NCBI GenBank assembly: GCA_002721545.1
Contig: PBKR01000001.1
Location: 1 to 32,165, forward strand
DNA from: Nitrosomonadaceae bacterium
Lineage (GTDB): Bacteria; Pseudomonadota; Gammaproteobacteria; Burkholderiales; Nitrosomonadaceae
DNA: 32,165 nucleotides
Reading direction: 5' to 3'
Positions 8,233-16,232 of this stretch are shown one piece after another. Numbering within the stretch: the stretch's first letter is position 1; each line of letters opens with the position of its first letter. Under the pieces are notes generated by a model that saw only the letters and a program-made list of their open reading frames with translations, had not been told where the DNA came from and did not search any database. The position numbers and the translations under genes are program-made.

Positions 8233-8489
8233 ATCGATGGTGATGTTTATACAGGATATTAAGAGATTGTGGTAGAAATTATCAGTAATGAGTTCTTAGT
8301 TATTGTCGGGTGGTCAAATATAATTTTTTAATTACGCAACTCTTCAATTCCGGAAGGGTGGATTTAAGAACAGGTTGGGGTTGCGAAATGGATTTCCGCA
8401 TGAAAATTGCCGGTTGCAGAAGGGATTAATCCAACATTTTTTATTTTTAAACAACCGATGTATTTTTTTGTCGGGAATAGCGTAATGTA

Positions 8490-9260
8490 ATGACCGAGAT
8501 GCAAGATTGTAAAACAAATTTGATAGTATTTTTTGCTGATCAAACTGCGGGTCTTGACGCGATAACTTATGTCTTAAATGAGCACTCGGAGCATTTAAAT
8601 TTTGTTGTCACTATGGAGGATAATGAAATCTCCGATATTGCAAGATCGTTTAATATCCAGACTTTTTGTTACGAAGAGATTACTGCACAAAATGCAAAGT
8701 CAATTTTTGGTAAAATAGACTTAATTTTCCTGGCTTGGTGGCCGGAGATAATTCCAGATTATATTATTCAAATACCTCGTATTGGGGTCGTCAATTTTCA
8801 CCCCAGTTTTTTGCCATATAACCGGGGTAAGCACTACAATTTCTGGACAATTGTGGAGGGGACACCATTTGGCGTCACACTTCATTTTGTAAATGAAGGT
8901 ATTGATTCTGGAGATATTATTTATCAAACAGCTATAGAAAAAACATGGGTTGATACCGGGGGTTCGCTTTTCTTGAAAGCAAGAGAGGCAATCATAACCC
9001 TCTTTAAAGAAAAATATTTGGACATTGTTAATAACAATTACACTCGGATTCCACAGAATTTGGAAACAGGCAAATTCCACTTCGCCAAAGAGTTGGAACC
9101 GGCAAGTCAGATTCATTTAGATAAAACTTATAGTGCACGAGAGTTGCTTAATTTATTAAGAGCGAGGACTTTCAAGGGGAAACCGGCATGTTATTTCTTT
9201 GACGGTGGTAAAAAATATGAAGTTCGAGTTTCAATAGAAGAGGTTGATAGTGAATTATAA
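8490..9260 (+). CDS. NDP-amino-sugar N-formyltransferase (formyl_trans_N family)
   Basis: The 256-residue protein has the formyltransferase fold with the catalytic triad of this family: N102 and H104 in VNFHPSFLP and D139 in IDSGDII. It is shorter than methionyl-tRNA formyltransferase (about 310 residues) and resembles the sugar N-formyltransferases that transfer formyl from N10-formyl-tetrahydrofolate to a 3- or 4-amino-6-deoxy sugar nucleotide. The aminotransferase domain just upstream supplies a suitable amino sugar, so the expected product is a formamido sugar. It is separated from the operon by 257 bases and may have its own promoter. Its stop TAA shares a base with an ATG at 9260 of the next frame. 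No strong ribosome site is seen before the ATG at 8490. Confidence 0.85.
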   Translation: MTEMQDCKTNLIVFFADQTAGLDAITYVLNEHSEHLNFVVTMEDNEISDIARSFNIQTFCYEEITAQNAKSIFGKIDLIFLAWWPEIIPDYIIQIPRIGVVNFHPSFLPYNRGKHYNFWTIVEGTPFGVTLHFVNEGIDSGDIIYQTAIEKTWVDTGGSLFLKAREAIITLFKEKYLDIVNNNYTRIPQNLETGKFHFAKELEPASQIHLDKTYSARELLNLLRARTFKGKPACYFFDGGKKYEVRVSIEEVDSEL

Positions 9261-9282
9261 TGAATTGTTTTAAAAAAAATAT

Positions 9283-9286
9283 GGAG
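9283..9286 (+). promoter_or_regulatory. Shine-Dalgarno sequence favouring the ATG at 9296
   Basis: GGAG is 9 bases before the ATG at 9296. No such site precedes the in-frame ATGs at 9260 and 9281. Confidence 0.5.
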
Positions 9287-9295
9287 TTGCTAGCC

Positions 9296-10099
9296 ATGAC
9301 TAATGATCCGGCCCATGTAAATCAGAATAATCCCCCCATTTTTTCGGAAGAATGCAAGCAACGAATAAACTCTTATAAAGATTCGGATCTTCAAAAAAGT
9401 GCGTTACGATTTACTAAAGAAAGTGCTATTCCAAAATATTCTTACAACTTTTCTTGGCTTTCCCGTCCTATCATTCAATACCCTCAAGATATTGTAGCCG
9501 TGCAGGAGTTGATCTGGCAGGTGAAACCAGATCTTATTATCGAGACGGGCATTGCCCATGGTGGTTCGCTCATTCTGAGTGCTTCTATGTTGGCAATGCT
9601 GGATTATTGCGAGGCAGTTGAATCCAGTACAAAGCTTGATCCGCTTGCAACACGCCGAAGAGTAGTAGGCATTGACATTGACATCAGGCCCCACAATCGT
9701 GGAGCCATTGAGGCGCACCCAATGTCAGGTTATATCGATATGATTCAGGGTTCCTCCATTGCACCGAATGTAATCGCAAAAGTGCACAAAATAGTTAAAG
9801 ACTATGAAAGAGTGCTAGTTTGCCTCGACTCAAATCATACGCATGATCATGTATTGGCAGAACTGAGGGCCTACGCACCATTAACTAGTAAAGCAAGCTA
9901 TTGTGTCGTGTTCGATACCATAATTGAAGATTTGCCAAATGAAACATTTCCTGAGCGGCCGTGGGGCAAAGGCAACAACCCTAAAACTGCAGTTTGGGAA
10001 TTCCTCAAGGAGCATCCCGAATTCGAGATAGACAAGCACATTGATCACAAGTTGTTGATAAGCGTTGCGCCGGATGGCTATTTGAAGAGGGTAAAATGA
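9296..10099 (+). CDS. CmcI-type SAM-dependent O-methyltransferase (cephalosporin hydroxylase/rhamnosyl O-methyltransferase family)
   Basis: A 267-residue protein with the CmcI-family landmarks: LIIETGIAHGGS (SAM-binding loop), GIDIDIRPHNR with paired acidic residues, VCLDSNHTHDHV, and an acidic metal-site segment FDTIIEDLP. Despite the family name, members in polysaccharide clusters are mostly sugar O-methyltransferases, often with Mg2+. The ATG at 9296 has a good ribosome site. An ATG at 9260 overlapping the formyltransferase stop (TAATG) would add 12 residues and cannot be excluded. The position directly after the formyltransferase suggests it methylates the same unusual sugar, before or after transfer; this is inference. 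Confidence 0.82.
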   Translation: MTNDPAHVNQNNPPIFSEECKQRINSYKDSDLQKSALRFTKESAIPKYSYNFSWLSRPIIQYPQDIVAVQELIWQVKPDLIIETGIAHGGSLILSASMLAMLDYCEAVESSTKLDPLATRRRVVGIDIDIRPHNRGAIEAHPMSGYIDMIQGSSIAPNVIAKVHKIVKDYERVLVCLDSNHTHDHVLAELRAYAPLTSKASYCVVFDTIIEDLPNETFPERPWGKGNNPKTAVWEFLKEHPEFEIDKHIDHKLLISVAPDGYLKRVK

Positions 10100-10189
10100 T
10101 GGCAAGCTTGAGGGATTTAAGGTAACAGAGGTTCAAATTAATAATCTTATACGACAAAAATAAGGTTTTAGTTTTTTGGGTAAAACCGA

Positions 10190-10217
10190 TTGATATAAAT
10201 AACCTTTGTGTTAAACT
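10190..10217 (+). promoter_or_regulatory. Candidate sigma70-type promoter for the radical SAM gene at 10241
   Basis: TTGATA (10190-10195) and TAAACT (10212-10217) match the -35 and -10 consensus at 5/6 and 4/6 positions with a 16-base spacer. Transcription would begin about 15-20 bases before the start codon. Confidence 0.35.
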
Positions 10218-10240
10218 TTCAACGGATATTTGGATAAAAA

Positions 10241-12274
10241 ATGACTAAAAAACCCAAAATATACATCGCAGATCTGAGGCATGTGCTTGGAAACGCGATT
10301 TCTAATTCAGTAATGCCGTTGGGAATAGGCTATATGAAAGCCGTGATGGATCGTGATCTACCCGAAGTTGAAAGTCGGGTGTTTGCTTATCCTAATGAAC
10401 TATTACAGGCTTTAAAATCAGGGGCTCCCGATGTGCTTATGCTAAGCAATTATGTTTGGAATGAGAGACTTAGCCGCTACTTCTCAAAAGTGGCTAAAGG
10501 CATAAAGCAGGATACTTTGATAGTCGCAGGTGGACCAAATATCCCAATGGAAACCGACCAACAAATTAAGGTTGTTAATGATTGGAAAGATATTGATGTC
10601 TATGCTTTGGGCGAAGGAGATTTTCTGGCGACGGAAATTGTAAAGCGCTTTTTGGATGCAAATAAATCAATTACTAAATTGGCTAAAAATGGTGTTCCAT
10701 CATCATTATATCGATCAGAAGGTGAGATCATACTTCAGGATATGTGGAAAAGAGGGCCTGAATTGGGGAATATCCCATCTCCCTGGCTGACCGGGGTTCA
10801 AGATAATCACTTTGATGGGAAGTTGATTCCGTTAGTGGAAACGAACCGTGGATGTCCATTTAAATGCACATTCTGTGTACAGGGTACAGATTTTTATAAT
10901 AGAATTGGCCATTTTTCGGAAGACCAAGTTAAAGAAGAGCTTACTTATATTGCCCGCCGTCTAAAGAAAACCGCTCCCAAAATGGGTGCGCTTACCATTG
11001 CCGACCCGAACTTTGGTATGTACAAACGTGATGTTGAGATTACCACGCATATTGGAACACTACAAAAAAATTATGGTTGGCCAACTTTTATAGATTGTAG
11101 TACGGGGAAAAATGCACCGGAACTGGTAATTAAGTCTATTGAGAATACAAATGGAGCTCTTCAAATGCTCCACGCTGTTCAAAGTATGGATGAGCAAGCT
11201 TTGAAAAGTATCAAACGTTCAAATATCAAATTAAAGACTTACGAGGAAGTGACGAAGCACTTAAAAGATAGGGGAGTTCGTACTTATTCCCAAACAATAC
11301 TCGGTCTTCCAGGTGAAACATTGAAAGCCCACATCGATGGACTTCATCAGTTAGTCGACAGTAATATTGATAGTCTTCAAAATTTTCAGTTAATGCTCCT
11401 TAAAGGGTCTGAGATAGAAAACAAGGAAACCCGAGATAAATTTGGTTTTAAAACAAAATTTCGGTTGTCACCCACATGTTTTGGGACTTATGGGGGGGAG
11501 CGTGTATTTGATGTTGAGGAAATTGTTATTGGGACCGAGAGCCTATCTTTTTCTGACTATATTCAGGCACGAAAATACCATTTAGCTTACATGGTGTTTT
11601 GGAGCCAGGACTGGTTTAATGACCTCTTTCATTTTTTTCAGAATGTCGGAATAAAAAATTCGACTTGCGTCGAGGCTATTTTCGAGGCAATGGACTCAGA
11701 TGAAGGCGAGATAAAGAGATTCGTGCATGAGTTTATAGAAGAGACAGGTGATGAATTATTCTCAACCCCTGAAGAGTGCTTTCAATTTTACGCTGAGGAT
11801 AAGCGGTTCGAAAAGCTTGTGAGTGGTGAAATAGGGGACAATCTGTTGAATAAATATCGCGCTAAAGCTTCTTTTTTGCTTTGGCCAAAAATATGTAAAT
11901 TCGCAACAAAGGCCGTGAAAAGACTTGTCTTAACTGAAGGATCTAATGTTCTCGACCCAGAGTTTGAATTGTTTTGGGAGGATCTTTGTCGGTATGTAGA
12001 ATTCAGGCATGCCTGTGGACAGTCGGGGGATGATATACTTTCTCCGGTTAGTTGCCAGCTACATTATGACATCTCACGATGGGTAGCTGATGGGCATCCT
12101 AAGACTTTTTCTCTCTATAAATTAGAGACATCAAAAAATGTGTTGTTTAAACTGAGTGAAACCGGTGCTAATGAAATCCGTAACGCGGTAGAAACATGGT
12201 CGACCGATATTCGAGGGTTGACGAAGGTGGCCAGGCATATAAAAGTTACCAGTCAGGTGCGCCAATATAGTTAA
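10241..12274 (+). CDS. Large radical SAM protein with B12-binding-like N-terminal domain, function unknown
   Basis: 677 residues. Residues about 1-150 form an alpha/beta domain like cobalamin-binding domains (DVLMLSNYVW, IVAGGPNIP, YALGEGD). The B12-ligating DxHxxG motif is not visible, so cobalamin binding is doubtful. The radical SAM core follows, with the 4Fe-4S motif C205-x3-C209-x2-C212 in RGCPFKCTFC and a GLPGET motif as in MiaB-like and BchE-like proteins. The last roughly 250 residues have no motif I recognise. Proteins of this layout are common in O-antigen clusters without an assigned reaction; C-methylation, epimerisation or another radical sugar change is possible. It stands alone with 141 and 160 non-coding bases on its two sides. 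Confidence 0.8.
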   Translation: MTKKPKIYIADLRHVLGNAISNSVMPLGIGYMKAVMDRDLPEVESRVFAYPNELLQALKSGAPDVLMLSNYVWNERLSRYFSKVAKGIKQDTLIVAGGPNIPMETDQQIKVVNDWKDIDVYALGEGDFLATEIVKRFLDANKSITKLAKNGVPSSLYRSEGEIILQDMWKRGPELGNIPSPWLTGVQDNHFDGKLIPLVETNRGCPFKCTFCVQGTDFYNRIGHFSEDQVKEELTYIARRLKKTAPKMGALTIADPNFGMYKRDVEITTHIGTLQKNYGWPTFIDCSTGKNAPELVIKSIENTNGALQMLHAVQSMDEQALKSIKRSNIKLKTYEEVTKHLKDRGVRTYSQTILGLPGETLKAHIDGLHQLVDSNIDSLQNFQLMLLKGSEIENKETRDKFGFKTKFRLSPTCFGTYGGERVFDVEEIVIGTESLSFSDYIQARKYHLAYMVFWSQDWFNDLFHFFQNVGIKNSTCVEAIFEAMDSDEGEIKRFVHEFIEETGDELFSTPEECFQFYAEDKRFEKLVSGEIGDNLLNKYRAKASFLLWPKICKFATKAVKRLVLTEGSNVLDPEFELFWEDLCRYVEFRHACGQSGDDILSPVSCQLHYDISRWVADGHPKTFSLYKLETSKNVLFKLSETGANEIRNAVETWSTDIRGLTKVARHIKVTSQVRQYS

Positions 12275-12434
12275 GTCTAGGCCCCACATTCGCAAATATT
12301 TTTTTGGCGACACTCCAATAAACTATATAATTATTCGAATCCATCACCTCAGTTGATGTACCCCGTTATCGGAATGTGGACATATCAGCTAAAAAGCTAA
12401 GAGATACTTTCTGTTAAACTTTCCTTAAATTGAA

Positions 12435-12728
12435 ATGGAAAACGAAAACCAGCCTTTAGTAAGCATCGGTGTGCCTGTTTTTAATGGGGAAAAAGGACTT
12501 GCTGTCGCTTTGGATTCCTTGATTGCTCAGGATTATCCGAATCTAGAAATCATCATTTCGGACAATGCCTCCACAGATGCTACGTCGAAGATTTGCGAAG
12601 AATATGTTGGGAAGGATGGAAGGATAAAATATAACAGATTGGAGGAAAATATAGGATCCGCTTTGAATTTTAATCAAGTTTTCGAACGTTCTTCTGGTAA
12701 ATATTTTATGTGGGCCGCACACGATGAC
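12435..12728 (+). repeat. Duplicated GT2 segment, copy 1
   Basis: The first 98 codons match 15193-15486 at about 265 of 294 positions by hand count, without gaps. Similarity falls abruptly after the AAHDD codons. Confidence 0.85.
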
Positions 12729-13436
12729 CAACACAACAAATCATTTGTGACGGAATGTGTTGAGAAGATGATTCGATTTCCGAATGCCGTAGCCTGCCAC
12801 GCCCAGACGGAGATGTATTTAAGGAAAGAAGAACGGATGGAAATGATTTGTTTGACTCATTTGGACAGTTTTGAAGGGGTGACAAAATTGGTGGAGCGAT
12901 ATAGAGAAACTCGAAAGCATGTTCCTATAGATATTATTTATGGTCTTTTTTGTTCGTCAGCCATGCGTCGGACACAGATGCTTAAAAAAACATTGTCATG
13001 TGATTCAGTTTTTATTCAAGAGTTGTCTATCTATGGTGAATTTATTCAGGTTCGCAAGACGCTTTTCAATTACTTCGCAAAGGAAAAATGGAATACTATT
13101 GATCAGGATTGTTTAGCCATTTTAGGGAAGAAGAAATCCTGGTGGTTGCTGCCTTTTGTTGTTGTGTTTTACAATAACTGGAAGCGGGTGGCTTGCGCCT
13201 CAATTCCTTTAAGTACCAAGTTTCGTTTATGGGGTGTTTTAATTGAACATGAAACAGGACAGCTGGCTCTGAAGATTTTAATCAAGGTAGCTGGAAGGTT
13301 ATGTCCTGGTAGATGGAAGGAGAGACTTGGTTGCGCGATTTATTGGCGTTGGATGCACAGTCCTAACATGTCAGTTGGTGTTGAGGAAATATTTTTGGAA
13401 AGGATTATTAAACCTAGATTAGGTTGGTGGAGGTAG
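12435..13436 (+). CDS. Family 2 glycosyltransferase (copy 1 of a related pair)
   Basis: The 333-residue GT-A enzyme has the GT2 opening SIGVPVFNGEKGLAVALDSL, the nucleotide-binding ISDNASTDAT stretch at residues 41-50, and AAHDD (94-98) in the place of the metal-binding DxD. It would transfer a sugar from an NDP-sugar to the growing lipid-linked repeat unit in the cytoplasm. The C-terminal part is rich in W, K and R and may contact the membrane. It shares about 90% of its first 294 bases with the gene at 15193, and the proteins also agree at the C-terminus (WKERLGCAIYW, LGWWR). The middle differs, so acceptor or donor use may differ. There is no clear ribosome site before the ATG. Confidence 0.9.
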   Translation: MENENQPLVSIGVPVFNGEKGLAVALDSLIAQDYPNLEIIISDNASTDATSKICEEYVGKDGRIKYNRLEENIGSALNFNQVFERSSGKYFMWAAHDDQHNKSFVTECVEKMIRFPNAVACHAQTEMYLRKEERMEMICLTHLDSFEGVTKLVERYRETRKHVPIDIIYGLFCSSAMRRTQMLKKTLSCDSVFIQELSIYGEFIQVRKTLFNYFAKEKWNTIDQDCLAILGKKKSWWLLPFVVVFYNNWKRVACASIPLSTKFRLWGVLIEHETGQLALKILIKVAGRLCPGRWKERLGCAIYWRWMHSPNMSVGVEEIFLERIIKPRLGWWR

Positions 13437-13705
13437 AAGAAAAGCCGCGGTTCTTAAATGTTTGATTATAAATATTGACCGTATTGTTCTAGAATTGGAT
13501 TTTCAATCTATCAGGCTTTAAGGTTGGTTCTCTTTTAGTTTAACTTCTTCCTATTTAACTAGATTGTGTTTCCAAGTTTATACCCAAGTTAATTATATTT
13601 CCAGACGCTTGATACAAGTATTAAGTAATTATTAGGTGGAAATAATTTAATTAGGTTTTAGATCCATTTATTAGCCTTGGCAAAAATCCTATCTTTTTTT
13701 CTAGA

Positions 13706-15217
13706 GTGAATTTACTTGGCAAAAATATTTCGGCAAACCTTTTGTCGAATGTTTGGTTGACGATCCTTTTATTGCTCGTTACGCCTCTATATGTATGGTT
13801 TTTAGGAATTGAAAGCTATGGGTTGATCGGTTTTTATCTCTCTTGGGTTGCCATTCTCGGAGTTTTGGATACCAGTATTTCTGCAACGACAATGAGAGAA
13901 TTTTCTTGGCTTAAAGCTCAACCACTGGAAAAAAAGAAAATCCCTGGTTTATTAAAAAGCTTGGAATCTGTTTATTGGGCAATTATTGTGGTTTTTGGAC
14001 TGGGGTTTTTAATAGGGGCCTCTATATTTGGGGAAGATTGGTTTCAGACAAAGGACTTGGAACCTGAGTTAGTTCGAGAGTCGATGATGCTGATGGCGGT
14101 TTCTCTCGTGGTTCAGGTTCCCTCAGGGCTTTATGTTTCCGGATTGATGGGATTGCAAAAACAGGTGGAGTGCTCAGGGCTTTTAGCTTTTTTTGGAACC
14201 TTAAGGGCATTGGGAGCAATTGTTGTTTTGTGGTTGATTGCTTCTGATATTCGCTTGTTTTTTTTGTGGCAGATAGTGGTGAGTTCTATGCAGACAGGTG
14301 TTATCCGGTGGTCTCTTTGGAAAAAAGTTCGTGTAGATGGAGACCAGGTAAGGTTTTCTTGGGAGACACTAAAACCCATCAAAGGGTTTGCTGGTGGGAT
14401 GTTGGTGGTAACAGTTCTGAGTATCCTTATGACGCAGGCTGATAAAATGATCTTGAGTAAAATGATTTCGTTGGAGATATTTGGTTATTATATGCTTGCT
14501 TGGAGCGTTGCTTCAGGGTTATCTCGTGTAGTTACACCATTGACCCAAGCTTACTATCCGCGCTTTACGGAATTAGTTGCAACGAAGGACGATATAGCGT
14601 TGACCAAGGAACTCCGGCTAGCTTCCCAGTTAACGAACGTTATGATTATGCCACCTGCCATGTTGATCGGGTTTTTATCAAAATCAATACTTTTTGCTTG
14701 GACTGGAAATTTGTCTGTCGCTGATTCTGCTGCGCCGATTTTGAGTTTTATGGTGGTGGGAACTATAATGACTTCTTGCTCGTATCCGGCGCTAACTATT
14801 CTTTTTAGTAAAAAACAAATCAAACCTGTAATTATTGTGAACCTTGTTTCATTAGTTGTGCTTTTGCCCTTGCTGATCTTCGCGGTGATTCAATTTGGTG
14901 TAATGGGGGCAGTTTTTATTTGGGGGCTATATGGTTTAGTGCTGTATATTTCTTTTCAGGTATATGGCCTGCGAGAAATACATCAGGTAGGATTTTTTTC
15001 AATCATGCTACGAGATTTTGTTGCCCCTGGTTTAGCTTCATTGGCTGTTGCGTCCATGGCAGGATACTGGCTGGGTGCCGTGTCTGGGAAAATTACTTTT
15101 GTGACTTTGCTGAGTATTACATTGATTGTGAGTTGGTTAACTGCTTTATTGGTGTGTAAGGACTTACGGGAAATTATTACGAGAAAATCAAATTGGTTAA
15201 TAAAAACCAGCCTTTAG
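13706..15217 (+). CDS. wzx: Wzx-type lipid-linked oligosaccharide flippase
   Basis: A 503-residue integral membrane protein with about 12-14 hydrophobic helices, beginning NLLGKNISANLLSNVW and containing LGIESYGLIGFYLSW. These are characteristic of the polysaccharide biosynthesis branch of the MOP/MATE superfamily. It would move undecaprenyl-diphosphate-linked repeat units across the inner membrane for Wzy-dependent polymerisation. The start is a GTG at 13706 without a strong ribosome site, so the exact N-terminus is less certain than the family. Its last eight codons (15193-15217 with the stop) overlap the following GT2 gene. The final residues IKTSL are encoded by sequence that in the GT2 copy 1 is the start of the glycosyltransferase, suggesting the wzx tail was reshaped by a duplication. 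Confidence 0.88.
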   Translation: MNLLGKNISANLLSNVWLTILLLLVTPLYVWFLGIESYGLIGFYLSWVAILGVLDTSISATTMREFSWLKAQPLEKKKIPGLLKSLESVYWAIIVVFGLGFLIGASIFGEDWFQTKDLEPELVRESMMLMAVSLVVQVPSGLYVSGLMGLQKQVECSGLLAFFGTLRALGAIVVLWLIASDIRLFFLWQIVVSSMQTGVIRWSLWKKVRVDGDQVRFSWETLKPIKGFAGGMLVVTVLSILMTQADKMILSKMISLEIFGYYMLAWSVASGLSRVVTPLTQAYYPRFTELVATKDDIALTKELRLASQLTNVMIMPPAMLIGFLSKSILFAWTGNLSVADSAAPILSFMVVGTIMTSCSYPALTILFSKKQIKPVIIVNLVSLVVLLPLLIFAVIQFGVMGAVFIWGLYGLVLYISFQVYGLREIHQVGFFSIMLRDFVAPGLASLAVASMAGYWLGAVSGKITFVTLLSITLIVSWLTALLVCKDLREIITRKSNWLIKTSL

Positions 15218-15486
15218 TAAGTATCGGCGTGCCTGTTTTCAATGGGGAAAAAGGACTTGCTGTCGCCTTGGATTCCCTGATTGCGCAGGACTATACCAAT
15301 CTAGAGATCATCATTTCGGATAATGCCTCCACAGATGCAACATCCAAGATTTGCGAAGAATATGTTGGGAAGGATAGCAGGATAAAATATAGCAGATTGA
15401 AGGAAAATATAGGATCCCCTATGAATTTCAACCAAGTATTCGAACGTTCCTCTGGTAAATATTTTATGTGGGCCGCACACGATGAC
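15193..15486 (+). repeat. Duplicated GT2 segment, copy 2
   Basis: Partner of 12435-12728 (about 90% identity). Weak similarity extends some bases 5' of the start codon into the wzx tail. Confidence 0.85.
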
Positions 15487-16191
15487 CACCGAGAGCCTCT
15501 TTTTGTAAGTGCGTGTGTCGAGAAAATGGAAAGCTCTCTAAACGCCGCATTATGCCATGTGCAAATGGCTGTATTGGTTGAGGGGGAGGAGGGAGTGCTA
15601 AAGGTTACACATTTGGACAGCTTTAAAGATTTTAAGGGCCTGACTCAGCGATATAAGGAAACCCTGAAGAATATTCGGGGGACAGTTATGTATTCGCTTT
15701 TTCGTTCCTCGGTATTACGCAAGACCAAGCTGTTGCGAAGATCCATTGCGTCTGATATGGCGTTCATCCAAGAGCTTTCTATCTATGGCGAGTTCGTTCA
15801 GGTTTCCGAGATTCTTTTTAGTTACAAGAACCGGGAAAAATGGAATACTGTTGATCAGGATTATTTTATATTTTTTGGGAAAAAGAAGAAACCATGGTGG
15901 TATTTACCGTTCGTTGTTTTATTTTTAGAACACTGGGGCCGAGTCTCTGATGCGACAGTTCCTATTAAAACTAAGCTTTGTTTATGGTGTATTTTAATTG
16001 AATATGAGGTTGTGCTGGTAACCCGGAAGGTTATTATCAAGTTGGCGGGATGGCTTTGTCCTGACCGGTGGAAAGAAAGGTTAGGTTGTGCCATTTACTG
16101 GAAATGGCTGTCTACGCCATATGAAAAAGTAGGTTGTGAGAGCTTGTTTTTAAAAAGAGCAATAAAACCTGCATTAGGTTGGTGGCGTTAA
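15193..16191 (+). CDS. Family 2 glycosyltransferase (copy 2 of a related pair)
   Basis: 332 residues with the same GT2 motifs as the gene at 12435: SIGVPVFNG, ISDNASTDAT and AAHDD (94-98). There is no ATG near the N-terminus. The TTG at 15193 aligns base for base with the ATG of copy 1 and is the best start, giving a 25-base overlap with wzx. Translation probably depends on coupling to wzx. The N-terminal third is almost unchanged from copy 1, the centre (about residues 99-200) is clearly diverged, and the C-terminus is again similar (WKERLGCAIYWKW, LGWWR). This suggests a duplicated transferase that kept its donor-binding half and changed acceptor specificity; that functional reading is inference. 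Confidence 0.87.
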   Translation: MVNKNQPLVSIGVPVFNGEKGLAVALDSLIAQDYTNLEIIISDNASTDATSKICEEYVGKDSRIKYSRLKENIGSPMNFNQVFERSSGKYFMWAAHDDHREPLFVSACVEKMESSLNAALCHVQMAVLVEGEEGVLKVTHLDSFKDFKGLTQRYKETLKNIRGTVMYSLFRSSVLRKTKLLRRSIASDMAFIQELSIYGEFVQVSEILFSYKNREKWNTVDQDYFIFFGKKKKPWWYLPFVVLFLEHWGRVSDATVPIKTKLCLWCILIEYEVVLVTRKVIIKLAGWLCPDRWKERLGCAIYWKWLSTPYEKVGCESLFLKRAIKPALGWWR

Positions 16192-16232
16192 ATCAGAATG
16201 TTGATTATGAAATCTTTGTCTTGCTCTATTTT

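Noticed and set aside
8423-8432. Palindrome GGATTAATCC followed by T-rich sequence as a terminator
   Set aside because: The stem is only five base pairs and the T-run is interrupted; too weak to call.
8721-9116. Leftward frame of 131 codons inside the formyltransferase gene
   Set aside because: Antisense to conserved catalytic motifs; no protein features.
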